Shown here piece after piece: positions 1 to 8,712 of a stretch of DNA of 64,000 nucleotides. The notes beneath the pieces are model-generated. The model was not told the origin of the DNA. It did no database searches and saw only the letters and a list, made by a program, of their open reading frames with translations. Within the stretch, counting starts at the first letter, position 1, and each line of letters begins with the position of its first letter. This stretch comes from JAJYIW01 sp963781665 (GTDB lineage: Bacteria; Chloroflexota; Anaerolineae; Anaerolineales; Anaerolineaceae). The stretch is taken from assembly GCA_963781665.1 (NCBI GenBank), contig CAWAGA010000002.1, forward strand, positions 3,410,001 to 3,474,000. The letters are read 5' to 3'. The translations under genes and the position numbers were made by a program.

Positions 1-812
1 GCCTGCGTGACGGGATGGAAGGCCAGATCACCAGCCATCCCCTGGCGAATATCCGCAATCTGCACCATTATCGTGCTCCAGATCCACTCATTTACACCGA
101 GAGAGAGACCCACGATTGGGGCGCATTTGTCCGTGGTTGCCAGCAGCGCCGGTTGGCCGGTGAAGTAGTTACCATTCCAGGTGAGCGCTTCTTCGAGCGG
201 GTTCATTTCTTGCGAGGAATGGAAGATGCTTTGATGGACATGGCCCTCGAAGCTCCCGAGATGGACGAGATTATCGCCTTGATCCTGGATTACAACCTGG
301 CCTACCTGCGTCACGCTCTCCAACTTGGCTCACCGGTCGACGTGGTCAGTTTTGGCGATGACTGGGGTGCCCAGGATCGCTGTCTGATCAGCCCGAAAAC
401 ATTCCGGCGCTACTTCAAACCGGGTTACACCAAAATGTATGCCCTGTGCAACCAATATGGCGCTCTGACCACTCAGCATTCTGATGGTTATACCGTCGAT
501 CTATGGGACGAATTTCTCGAAGCCGGTCTGGTCGGCTTCAATATGCAGGTTAACAGCGTCGGGCTGGATGCCATTGAGCAGCGCCTCAAAGGAAAGATGT
601 GCATCATTGCCGATGTCGACCGCCAGAAGATGGTGCCTTTTGGTACCCCGGCCGAGGTTCGCGACCACATTACCGAAATCATCACCCGTCTCGGCTCGCC
701 CAAGGGCGGTTTGGTGCTGCGCATTGACATCTACCCCGACGTACCCCTGGCCAATATCGAATCCGTCCTTAATGCCGTTGATGAGTTTCAAGATTATTGG
801 GTTAGGGCCTGA
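1..812 (+). CDS. URO-D family protein (uroporphyrinogen decarboxylase-like methyltransferase), 5' truncated
   Basis: The frame is open from the left edge of the window, so the amino-terminal part is missing; the first internal Met is at base 15. About 265 residues are visible. The visible part resembles the URO-D fold family that includes corrinoid-dependent methyltransferases (MtaA/MtbA/CmuA type) more than true HemE: an early segment with HPLA followed by LHHYRAPDP, a VSFGDDWGAQDRCLISPKTFRRY segment near residue 110, a QHSDG motif (typical of the metal-binding His region) near residue 153, and a terminal IDIYPDVPLANIESV helix. No corrinoid protein or heme gene is visible in the window, so the substrate is unknown. 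Family assignment is good; a specific function cannot be given. Confidence 0.8.
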   Translation, partial: LRDGMEGQITSHPLANIRNLHHYRAPDPLIYTERETHDWGAFVRGCQQRRLAGEVVTIPGERFFERVHFLRGMEDALMDMALEAPEMDEIIALILDYNLAYLRHALQLGSPVDVVSFGDDWGAQDRCLISPKTFRRYFKPGYTKMYALCNQYGALTTQHSDGYTVDLWDEFLEAGLVGFNMQVNSVGLDAIEQRLKGKMCIIADVDRQKMVPFGTPAEVRDHITEIITRLGSPKGGLVLRIDIYPDVPLANIESVLNAVDEFQDYWVRA

Positions 813-906
813 GGCAGACCCCTTTACGGATTTACCAAATCAAGTTTGAGGGAGCATGGCTTACCTAAAAAAGTAAGGCGCCTGGTTGGGAGGCGGGTGA
901 CTTAAT

Positions 907-935
907 TTGACAGAATTGGTAAAGAATGTTAAAAT
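907..935 (+). promoter_or_regulatory. consensus sigma-70-type promoter upstream of rnj
   Basis: TTGACA (907-912), a 17-base spacer and TAAAAT (930-935) form a near-perfect housekeeping promoter. The expected start is near base 942. A terminator-like hairpin lies about 90-115 bases downstream and before rnj, so this promoter may drive a short RNA or an attenuated rnj leader. Confidence 0.7.
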
Positions 936-941
936 GAATCT

Positions 942-1057
942 TAATATATCAGAAAGCGAATTTGTTGATCGAACGATTTGAGTGGTAACATCCAAATTTT
1001 TTCCAGGTATCTTTCAAGAGTTCTACCGTTCCCGGCTGGTATGATGGCCGGGTTTTT
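942..1057 (+). ncRNA. candidate small RNA or attenuated leader of rnj
   Basis: The segment lies between a consensus promoter (907-935) and a hairpin followed by five T (1031-1057), giving a predicted transcript of about 115 nucleotides. It is followed by 136 more bases before the rnj start. No known RNA family is recognised, and no convincing small reading frame was noticed. It could be an independent small RNA, or a leader whose read-through expresses rnj, perhaps autoregulated by RNase J cleavage. The existence of the transcript is inferred only from the two signals. Confidence 0.4.
1031..1057 (+). terminator. intrinsic terminator in rnj leader
   Basis: A six-base-pair GC stem, CCCGGC (1031-1036) with GCCGGG (1047-1052), a ten-base loop and five T (1053-1057) fit a Rho-independent terminator on the plus strand. 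Confidence 0.65.
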
Positions 1058-1193
1058 AATTGTGAATCATTATTACCCCTTTTACTGCCACTTAAGCGGA
1101 TAAAACTCATCAAATTAATAGAGGCAAAATTGGGTAGAAGTAATTTGTGGACTGAAATTATATTAATAATAAGAAAAAAGGTAAAAAAGTAAC

Positions 1194-2834
1194 ATGAGTA
1201 AAAAGAAACTTCGAATTATTCCCCTGGGGGGACTAGGGGAAGTAGGAAAGAATATGATGGCTTATGAGTATGGCGACGATATCCTCATTGTCGATACCGG
1301 CATCATGTTCCCTGATAATGATATGTTAGGGATTGACTATATCATCCCTGATTTCGATTATATTATCAAAAATCGCAATAAGGTACGCGGCATTATCATT
1401 ACCCACGGCCATGAGGATCATATCGGCGCCATCCACCACGTCATCGAACAGGTTAACGCCCCAGTTTACGCCACTGCCCTGACTCGCGGTCTGGCTGAAG
1501 TCAAGATCGCCCGAAACGGTCTGGCCCAGAAAGCTGACCTGCGCACGGTTAAAGCTGGCGAAACAGTTCAGATTAGCTCGTTCAAGGTGGATTTTTTCCA
1601 CGTTTGCCATTCAATTCCAGATGCTATTGGTTTAGGGATCGAAACCCCCGCAGGACTGGTCGTCCATTCCGGGGACTATAAATTCGACCATACACCGGTT
1701 GATTCCTGGCCGAGTGATTATGCTAAGCTGGCTGAATTCTCCCGGCGCGGTGTATTAGCGCTGTTGGCCGACTCGACCAACGCCGAACGGCCGGGATGGA
1801 CACCTTCTGAGCGAGTTATCGACACAGCGCTCACCCCGGTATTCACGGATGCCAAAGGCAGAATTATCGTCGTCACTTTTGCGTCCCTGATTTCCCGGAT
1901 GCAGCAAGTGGCCAACGCCGCCGAGCATTTTGGGCGTAAGCTGGCTTTCGCCGGTATGAGCATGGTCGATAATATTAAAATAGCCCGAAAGCTGGGATAC
2001 CTTGATTTCCCGGACAATCTGGTCGTCAACATCGACCAGGCGCTGAATATGAAGGACAGCGAGGTCGTCATCATGTGTACCGGCTCGCAAGGTGAACCAT
2101 CCTCAATCCTGGGGAGGCTCTCGACCGGCACTAACCGCCAGTTTGATCTTAAACCTGGTGATACGATTGTGCTCTCATCTCATCCTATCCCAGGCAACGA
2201 AGAGGTAATTTACCGCACGATAAATCGACTGTTCCAGCGCGGTGCAAATGTCATTTACGAAGCCGTCGCTCCGGTACACGTTTCGGGGCACGCCAGCCAG
2301 GAGGAGATGAAACTTTTAATTCATCTGACCCAACCCAAGTACTTTATTCCGATCCATGGCGAGCTGCGCATGCTCAAACAACATGCCCACCTGGCCGAGC
2401 AGGTTGGAATACCCCCCGAGAACATCTCTGTGATTGAGAATGGCCAGGTGGTCGAATTCGTCGATGGCAAGATGAGCCTGGCAGAACGCATCCCCGGTGG
2501 GTACGTCTTTGTTGATGGCTCCGGGGTTGGCGATGTCAGCACCAGCGTCATGCGCGAGCGTGAAGCGCTGGCCCGCGATGGGATCGTCCTGGTCAACCTG
2601 CTGGTAGATAAATCCAATGGCAAATTGGCGCAAGAACCGGAAATCATCAGCCGCGGGTTTATCCTGCCTTCTGATGGAGAAGCCATCATGGCATCCGCGC
2701 GTAAACGCATCAGTGAAGTCATTGTTCAGGCAAACGGCAACCTCAAAGGAGATGTCGAGCTTTCAGTCAGGAACCTGCTCTTCAACGAAACTCGCCGTCG
2801 CCCAATGGTTTTTGTCTCCGTCAGCAAACAATAA
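1194..2834 (+). CDS. rnj: ribonuclease J
   Basis: This is a metallo-beta-lactamase/beta-CASP ribonuclease with 5'-3' exo- and endonuclease activity in mRNA decay and rRNA maturation. Of 546 residues, the start reads PLGGLGEVGKN, the zinc motif HGHEDH is at residues 71-76, a further metal-site Asp is in HSGDYKFDHT near 161, the beta-CASP domain fills roughly 210-370 with the HVSGHAS motif, and the C-terminal RNase J domain ends in ETRRRPMVFVSV. Length is normal for the family. The ribosome site is weak (an AAGGT about 14 bases upstream). The leader contains a promoter and an intrinsic terminator, hinting at attenuation. RNase J replaces RNase E-type decay in many Gram-positive and Chloroflexota genomes. 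Confidence 0.96.
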   Translation: MSKKKLRIIPLGGLGEVGKNMMAYEYGDDILIVDTGIMFPDNDMLGIDYIIPDFDYIIKNRNKVRGIIITHGHEDHIGAIHHVIEQVNAPVYATALTRGLAEVKIARNGLAQKADLRTVKAGETVQISSFKVDFFHVCHSIPDAIGLGIETPAGLVVHSGDYKFDHTPVDSWPSDYAKLAEFSRRGVLALLADSTNAERPGWTPSERVIDTALTPVFTDAKGRIIVVTFASLISRMQQVANAAEHFGRKLAFAGMSMVDNIKIARKLGYLDFPDNLVVNIDQALNMKDSEVVIMCTGSQGEPSSILGRLSTGTNRQFDLKPGDTIVLSSHPIPGNEEVIYRTINRLFQRGANVIYEAVAPVHVSGHASQEEMKLLIHLTQPKYFIPIHGELRMLKQHAHLAEQVGIPPENISVIENGQVVEFVDGKMSLAERIPGGYVFVDGSGVGDVSTSVMREREALARDGIVLVNLLVDKSNGKLAQEPEIISRGFILPSDGEAIMASARKRISEVIVQANGNLKGDVELSVRNLLFNETRRRPMVFVSVSKQ

Positions 2835-2843
2835 ACTGTCTGT

Positions 2844-2880
2844 ATGGGGCTGACTTAAAAGTAAGTTGAGCCAGTCCCAT
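2844..2880 (+). terminator. imperfect hairpin after rnj
   Basis: ATGGG (2844-2848) pairs with CCCAT (2876-2880), with inner GCT/AGC and ACTTA/TAAGT steps around an AAAG loop. It starts ten bases after the rnj stop, in the convergent gap with the minus-strand peptidase. No T tract follows, so it is only a possible terminator or mRNA 3' stabiliser. Nothing else is seen between 2881 and 3000. Confidence 0.35.
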
Positions 2881-3000
2881 AAGAAAAGCTAAAACGGTGC
2901 CGAAAATTAAATGTAGGACGAGACCTGCCCCATGCAATGGGGATATCTTGCCCAATTTGATCTTTCTCCACCCTGTTCATCAAGGATAAATTCTTTCCCC

Positions 3001-5025
3001 TTACCTGATCACTATCGGCAGTGATAAATCATACCCATATGGTTTACTGTAGATAATTCCCGAAGCCGGTGACTCCCCAGCTGGGTTGGCTGCGATAATC
3101 CGGTAATAATACGTAACTTCGGGATCTAATCCAGGTCCATCGATCCAAACGGTAATATTCCCGGTTACCGAACCTGCTGGCAGCCACTCCGTCTCGGCAT
3201 CGAGGGACCGTTCGATTAGATATTGGCTTTCATTCCCGGTATCGTTCCAATTCAGGCGGATGCTGCGGTGAGGCAATGGACTTGCCTTGAGGCCATCTGG
3301 AGCTGATTCTGGCCGGGTACAATCCAGGGTCGTCGCGGAAGTTAAATTGGAATAATCTGAATGTCCCCATGCATTAAAGGCTCGGATCCGGTAATAATAG
3401 GGACTATTGCAAAAGGCGGTCTTATCTACATAAGAATGTGAATTGAGTCCGGTGCTGCCAATCTGGAGCCAACCAGTGCTGCCATCGGCCGAACGCTCAA
3501 CCTCGAAACCAGTCTCATTATTGCTAACATCACTCCATGCCAGGTTTACCTGGCTTTCAGAAGCTGAGGAGGCTTGCAAATTGTTTGGGGCCAGGGGCAA
3601 TGAGTAAGTCCGTAAACGGATCGTCAGGTCGCCGTATGAATTTGCCATGTCTACCCAATGACCATTTAAGCCGCTAGTGTTGTAATAGCTCTGGCCGGAT
3701 AGCGTCGGCCCGTTGTTGTCGAAAGCCAAGGGATATTTGTTCGCTTCTGTCATAAATTTAACGACGACATAGATAGCATCATTGGCGCGAACTGGGAGAG
3801 GGGTATTGAGCAAGACAGATCGGTAACCAGCTTCATCGAATGACGCTGTTTGCTCGGTCAGCAGGCCAGAAAGCGTTCCCCCCGAAGCAGGGTTGGTAAA
3901 GTCACCATAGATTGAAATATCGACCGAACCGGCATCCGTCATCCAAAACTCAACCCTGCCGGCGAAGCTGTTTTCTGTGGGAACGATTTTCACCATTCCC
4001 CACGCAATTGTCGAATAAGACCCCAGGCTGCTATTCCACCCGGCTTCGTCGTAGTAATACAGCTTACCTGTCGGATCGTAATCTTGCCAGCTTTTTACAA
4101 CCGCGGCATATTCACCTATGCTGGCTGAACCATAGGCAATCGTGAAATAGCCGTCATCACCCCAGTATGTCCCCCAGCTGTTCTTAACGATCCAGCCTCC
4201 GTGACCAGTATTACCCTGGCTGTCGCGGTACGCCAGCGTATCGTCCCAACCGACGATCAGCACAGCATGGTTGGGAATCTCTTCACCGGAATAATAGAGG
4301 GTCGAGGCGCCATTGTAGCTGTTGAACTCAGGAAAAGACGCAAACATGGCAGCTTCTACCGGCCCATAGGTTTGGATATAGTTTTTCAATACGTCCGCAG
4401 GGGGGACGATGGTCCCGCTGATCTGTAACCAATCGAGCAGTGTTTTTTGATACGGGCAAGACGTCTTGCACGCAGTATTGTAGGGTTTGAACGGATCGCA
4501 CGATTCGGCCACCGTCCCCTTCTGCGAAAACAGGTTGGTTACCCACCAATCACTACCACCTTTGCAACCCCCGGACCACCGGTTGAGCGCATACCAGGTG
4601 CAGTCCTTGGCGTTATTTTCCGAAATGTCGTACGCCCCGGCCTGGTCGATCAACAACCTCGATTCAAAATCTGCGACGCTGGCAAAAACATAGCAAGCAC
4701 CGCAGACACCCTGGTCTGTGACCGGGCTGACGTCCCCAAAATCGCGCCAATCCCACTGGGAGGGCAGGATCGAATTCAATCCGTTCCAATGAGGGGTCAG
4801 ATAAGAAAGGTCCACCGGAGGGGGCACAAAATCACCACCCGTCGAACCGGTCTCGCCTGTTCCAGCGCGGGCCTGCATCAATAGGACAGGATTGTTCCCA
4901 AGGCTGGCAATCTCGCCAGCGTCGCTTGGCTTTAATGCTGGAGCGCTCCCGCGACCTGCAAGGATCAAAATCGAACCTGCAGCTATCAGATAAAGCCACT
5001 GCTTGAGTTTACCTTGAGTTGTTAT
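3001..5025 (-). CDS. secreted papain-family (C1A) cysteine peptidase with lectin-like and fibronectin III-type domains
   Basis: Counting from the TTG at 4968, the catalytic Cys lies in QGVCGACYVF (Cys 92, with the oxyanion Gln 86), the His in NHAVLIVGWD (His 234) and the Asn in VKNSWGTYWG (Asn 263), so the papain triad is complete. After it comes a beta-rich region (about 290-455) like the lectin-like domain often fused to bacterial C1A peptidases, then two fibronectin III-type domains (about 457-640). It likely degrades extracellular protein. No ATG, GTG or TTG upstream of 4968 gives a signal peptide, but the frame stays open further. A strong AGGAGG (5039-5034) stands 8 bases before an in-frame ATA (5025), and starting there yields a lysine-plus-hydrophobic signal peptide ending near the TTG. 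I therefore extend the gene to 5025, with the start codon uncertain. The gene is convergent with rnj. Confidence 0.88.
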   Translation of the reverse strand: MTTQGKLKQWLYLIAAGSILILAGRGSAPALKPSDAGEIASLGNNPVLLMQARAGTGETGSTGGDFVPPPVDLSYLTPHWNGLNSILPSQWDWRDFGDVSPVTDQGVCGACYVFASVADFESRLLIDQAGAYDISENNAKDCTWYALNRWSGGCKGGSDWWVTNLFSQKGTVAESCDPFKPYNTACKTSCPYQKTLLDWLQISGTIVPPADVLKNYIQTYGPVEAAMFASFPEFNSYNGASTLYYSGEEIPNHAVLIVGWDDTLAYRDSQGNTGHGGWIVKNSWGTYWGDDGYFTIAYGSASIGEYAAVVKSWQDYDPTGKLYYYDEAGWNSSLGSYSTIAWGMVKIVPTENSFAGRVEFWMTDAGSVDISIYGDFTNPASGGTLSGLLTEQTASFDEAGYRSVLLNTPLPVRANDAIYVVVKFMTEANKYPLAFDNNGPTLSGQSYYNTSGLNGHWVDMANSYGDLTIRLRTYSLPLAPNNLQASSASESQVNLAWSDVSNNETGFEVERSADGSTGWLQIGSTGLNSHSYVDKTAFCNSPYYYRIRAFNAWGHSDYSNLTSATTLDCTRPESAPDGLKASPLPHRSIRLNWNDTGNESQYLIERSLDAETEWLPAGSVTGNITVWIDGPGLDPEVTYYYRIIAANPAGESPASGIIYSKPYGYDLSLPIVIR

Positions 5026-5206
5026 CGTTGTACCCTCCTGAAAAATTTTGAATCCGCGCCCGTTGCGAGCATCTGGTGGGAAGAAATCTGTCGCGTGCGA
5101 TCATTTCAACCAGCCCTCCCTCAGGGTCGTAACTCAGAATGCACATTCTGCACGACGGAACCGCTTATATATTTATAACCAGATAATCATAGTCAAGAAA
5201 AAAAGC

Positions 5207-5212
5207 TATAAT
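5207..5212 (+). promoter_or_regulatory. -10 box for the small membrane protein at 5237
   Basis: A perfect TATAAT stands 24 bases before the start codon, giving a leader of about 18 bases that carries AAGAGGA as ribosome site. No good -35 hexamer is visible at the right distance. Confidence 0.4.
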
Positions 5213-5236
5213 ACATGCTATAAGAGGATTTACCGT

Positions 5237-5596
5237 ATGGACAGCCTGATTCTGGTAATTGTCATTACCGTTGCAATAATCGTTCTCATCGTAATGGGTG
5301 GTGTCGTCGTCCTTTACCAGCAAATGAAAAGAACACGCAATACTAACTGGACCAATCATCCTGGCCAGGCCGGATCCAGGCCCAGCCGCGATAACCGTCG
5401 CGTCGAGAAAAATGGTAAAGATGCCGGCCAGGAGCCTGCCCAGGTCTTATCCCGTGAGTGGCGAGAAAGCGGTCTGGACAACCTGCCTGCAAATGACCAC
5501 GCGGTCAGCTATCCTGATTTCAAAGAAACTAGCACTCATGAGGGAGAGGTAATTGCAGTCTCCCCGCCCGCTAAGAATGGCCGCCATCACGAATAA
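5237..5596 (+). CDS. small single-pass membrane protein of unknown function
   Basis: About 119 residues. The frame is open further upstream, but the ATG at 5237 is preferred because AAGAGGA stands 9 bases before it and a TATAAT box at 5207 would place the transcript start inside any longer version. Residues 4-28 are a strongly hydrophobic helix (LILVIVITVAIIVLIVMGG), followed by a polar, charged, probably disordered cytoplasmic tail rich in Arg, Asn and Glu. No domain is recognised. It lies between the divergently transcribed peptidase and the convergent proS. Confidence 0.65.
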   Translation: MDSLILVIVITVAIIVLIVMGGVVVLYQQMKRTRNTNWTNHPGQAGSRPSRDNRRVEKNGKDAGQEPAQVLSREWRESGLDNLPANDHAVSYPDFKETSTHEGEVIAVSPPAKNGRHHE

Positions 5597-5616
5597 TTAG
5601 ATTTTCGGCCATACCA

Positions 5617-7384
5617 TCAGCTTTCTTTACCCACAATTACAGCAACATCTTCTATAGCTACGACCACCCGAGAGGTTTCCTCTCTGCGTTTCACTTCAAC
5701 CCCACCTTGCTTGAGTGAGCGCTCGCTGACCGTCAGGCGCACCGGCAGGCCGATTAAATCCGCATCCATGAACTTAACCCCTGCGCTTTCTGAACGGTCA
5801 TCAAACAGCGGTTCCATGCCCGCATTCTTCAGATTGGCATAGACCTGGTTAGCGGTTTCACCGGCTGGAGTGCCCTGGCCTCCCAGACTGACAAGGTGGG
5901 TAGGGTAAGGGGCGACGCTTGCCGGCCAGCACAGTCCGTGGTCGTCGTGGTGTTGTTCGGCGATGCAGGCCATGAGGCGGCCCAACCCGATGCCATAAGA
6001 ACCCATAATCACTGGTTGCGCCTGGCCTTTATCATCCAGGAATGTGCATCCCATTGCATCACTATAACGCGTACCCAATTGGAAGATATTCCCGACCTCT
6101 ACACCTCGCCGGGCAGCCATTGCCTGGCCGCATTCGGGGCAGCCACTGCCATCGGCTGCCGCCGCGATGTCCACTACCAGGTCAGCCTGGTAATCTCGCT
6201 CATAGTTAGTGTTAAGCATGTGATATCCTTCCTCATTGGCCCCAGCTACCAGGTTAAAGCTGGCCGGAATCAACTCGTCGACAATCACAAGCCTTGACAA
6301 ACTCTTAGCTGTATTCGGGTCTCCAACCGGTGGTAAGCCAATCGGGGAAGCGTATCCTGGAACGGCTCCAACTGCACTGATTTCAGCTTCGGTTGCCGGC
6401 CGCAGGTCTTTGACGGCCCCATAACCGGCCGTGCCCAGCGAATTGGCCAGTTTAAATTCGTTCAAATCCATATCCCCCCGAACCACACAAAAGATGAACC
6501 TTTCACTGGTCTCATTGTCGTTCATCAGGGTCGCAACCATGAATACTGCCTTTGCCGTCCGTGCCGTCGGAATTTCGAGCAGCCCTGCCAGGTCTTCGAT
6601 GGTTGAGGTGTGCGGTGTAGCTACTTTCTTGAGGGGGAGCAGCTCTTCTTGCGCCTGCGCCGGTCGGGCGAACCGGGCTATCTGCCGGTTGGCTGAATAG
6701 CCGCAGTGGTCGCAAAATAGCAGGGTGTCCTCACCGGATGGGGTCAGATACATGTATTCGTGGGCTACCTTTCCGCCCATCATGCCCGTATCGGCCTTCA
6801 CCGCCTGGACCGGCAGCCCGCAGCGGTTAAAATATGTTGAAATAAGCCTGGTAATGAGCTTCGTACTGCTGCTCCAGTCCCTCCCAGGTCGCATCCAGGG
6901 TATAACTATCGAGCATGGTGAACTCCCGCACTCTGATCAATCCGCCGCGCGGCCGCGGGTCGTCACGCCATTTTGTTTGGATGTGGTAAATCATGGCTGG
7001 TAGCTGCCGGTAGGAGCGGATTTCGTCTCGCACCAGGTTAGCTACAACCTCTTCGTGGGTCATCGCCAGAACCATATCTCGATTGTTCTTGTCTTTGAAA
7101 CGACCCATTTCGCTGCCAATCTGGTACCATCGCCCGGTTTCCTTCCAGAGGTCTGCCGGATGGACCACCGGCATGCTGATTTCTTGCCCTCCGATTCCAT
7201 CCATCTCCTCCCGCATGATCGATTCGATCCGCTTTAAGGTTCGGCGGGCGAGCGGCAGGTAGCTGAAGATACCGGTCGCGAGTTGGCGGATGAAACCGGC
7301 CCTCACCAGAAGTTGGTGACTGGCGAACTCTGCTTCACTGGAGGACTCCCGCCGCGTTTGGCTGAACAGATTTGACATGCGCAT
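5617..7384 (-). CDS. proS: prolyl-tRNA synthetase, bacterial type, interrupted by a +1 frameshift
   Basis: The enzyme charges tRNA-Pro. The first part (7384 to about 6830) carries the class II amino-terminal core: RQLATGIFSYLPLARR, the TxE loop MTHEEV and motif 2 (RDDPRPRGGLIRVREFTM). The second part (from about 6830 to 5617) carries the YbaK-like editing insertion, a CPECG segment, motif 3 (MGSYGIGLGRLMACIAEQ) and the anticodon-binding domain. Together they give about 588 residues, normal for bacterial ProS. The reading frame breaks at 6832-6827, where the minus strand reads ATA TTT TAA C; skipping one T restores FNIF-NRCG as in intact homologues. The break may be an extra T in a T run (sequence error) or programmed +1 slippage on UUUU before a UAA stop. 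The gene is essential, so a true null is unlikely. Confidence 0.9.
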
Positions 7385-7399
7385 AGGTAAATCTCTTTC

Positions 7400-8155
7400 T
7401 TAGATAAACATAACCCAGCTGTGGATTCCATTAAATATGGCTGGTGCGATGACGTTGCCGCTTTTCCGTATAATCCAACCCTGGATCAGGGCGAAAACGA
7501 AAAGATCTAAAAGGCTCAAGCCAAGTGTCGTCGGGTCTTTTTGCTGGAAAACCAGGATTTGAGCAGGGAGGCGCCAAAGGGTAAAGAGTAAAGCCGTCGC
7601 GATCCACCCCACAGTAGCTCCCCACCAGGCTGAAAGTCGTGGCTGCACATAGCCGCGGAAGGCAAATTCTTCGGCAAATCCCAGGGCGAGGATACCTACC
7701 AGCAAATAGATCTCGGAGATCGTAATACCATCGAGGAGCGCATAAACCTTGCCTCGCAGGAATATGGAGATCACCGCCAGTGCCAGGCCTAACTGCAGCG
7801 ATGGGCGTAAAGTTTGCCTCCCCAACCCGGCTGAACGCCAGGGTTGCCCTCGGGCGAGTAACGCGGCTGCGAAAGGCGCAGCGACAACCACTGCCACGAT
7901 TATCAGGTAAATGAGCTGAATTGGGTCAAAGGTAAAAGAGTTAGCTGCAGCAGGCAGCGCAATCGCCAGATGGCTGTAAACCTGCCACAATACTACCCCT
8001 AGGAGAACCACCAGGCTGAGCGCAACCAGAGCCTCTCGCCGGGGATATTTAAAGGCCAAGGGTCTTTTTATGAAGCGCGGGCTCAAACCAAGGATCATGG
8101 TTACGGCCACAACTCCAAAAAATTCAGCCAGAAGTGAAATTTGGTTATTTAGCAT
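7400..8155 (-). CDS. CPBP family intramembrane metalloprotease-like protein, altered active-site motifs
   Basis: 251 residues, very hydrophobic, about seven or eight predicted membrane segments. The CPBP (Abi/CAAX prenyl protease-like) motif 1 EExxxR is present as EEFAFRGY. Motif 2, normally FxxxH, reads FTLWR, and the last motif, normally HxxxN-like, reads APAIFNGIHSW, so both histidines expected to help bind metal seem displaced. It may be inactive or use a variant site. It sits 15 bases upstream of proS on the same strand and downstream of the bactofilin gene, and may share their transcript. The ribosome site is poor. Confidence 0.72.
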   Translation of the reverse strand: MLNNQISLLAEFFGVVAVTMILGLSPRFIKRPLAFKYPRREALVALSLVVLLGVVLWQVYSHLAIALPAAANSFTFDPIQLIYLIIVAVVVAAPFAAALLARGQPWRSAGLGRQTLRPSLQLGLALAVISIFLRGKVYALLDGITISEIYLLVGILALGFAEEFAFRGYVQPRLSAWWGATVGWIATALLFTLWRLPAQILVFQQKDPTTLGLSLLDLFVFALIQGWIIRKSGNVIAPAIFNGIHSWVMFI

Positions 8156-8229
8156 CTTAATGGATTATTTCTGTAAACACCGTGCGGTTTGTTGGTACTT
8201 AGGTGGGTAGCTACGAAAAAGGTACCGGC

Positions 8230-8658
8230 TCATTCAGGCTGGTCATTCTTTTCGGGTTGGGTCGTTTCTTTTTCTATTTCGGCGACCTCGACGTGTTCTT
8301 CCATACGGATCTGGCCTCGCAGAAAAGCGCCCTCTTCCGTTGAAAATGCACTGGTGACCACGTCACCCCACACCCGTCCGGTTGCACGGATATCGAGTTT
8401 TTCGGCGGTGATGTTGCCATGCACAGCTCCGGCGATTATGACGGTCTTGGCTTGCAGATTGGTACATGTTACCCGCCCGGTTTCGCTGACCACGACCATC
8501 CCCCGGATGATAATTTCACCTTCGAAGGCGCCTTCGATCCTTATTCCCCCGGCGCCGCGCAGGTTACCCTCCCAACTGATTCCTGGACCGAGTACAGAGG
8601 TGACCCTCTCGACTGGAGCCGTAGGTGTTTGCCCTGAATTGGTGTTTCTTTTGAACAT
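8230..8658 (-). CDS. bactofilin
   Basis: 142 residues. The central part (about 25-115) shows the regular beta-helix repeat of bactofilins (DUF583), with LGPGISWEGNLRGAGGIRIEGAFEGEI at its beginning and short runs of G-V-I-type turns thereafter. Amino- and carboxy-terminal tails are polar and likely disordered, the latter Glu-rich. Bactofilins polymerise without nucleotide into filaments that scaffold cell-envelope enzymes. A GGAAGGG lies upstream of the ATG. It follows the lipoyl-NeuD gene by 54 bases, so it may be the last member of that operon, consistent with an envelope-polysaccharide role for the cluster. Confidence 0.88.
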   Translation of the reverse strand: MFKRNTNSGQTPTAPVERVTSVLGPGISWEGNLRGAGGIRIEGAFEGEIIIRGMVVVSETGRVTCTNLQAKTVIIAGAVHGNITAEKLDIRATGRVWGDVVTSAFSTEEGAFLRGQIRMEEHVEVAEIEKETTQPEKNDQPE

Positions 8659-8712
8659 AAGCGAACGCTACCCTTCCAAAATTAATTGTGTTACATCCAG
8701 GCCCTGGTAGTT

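Noticed and set aside
813..906. Small gene after the URO-D stop
   Set aside because: Only short frames without ribosome sites; nothing resembling a protein or RNA.
5048..5236. 63-residue extension of the small membrane protein
   Set aside because: A TATAAT at 5207 and a ribosome site just before 5237 place the real start downstream; the extension is not protein-like.
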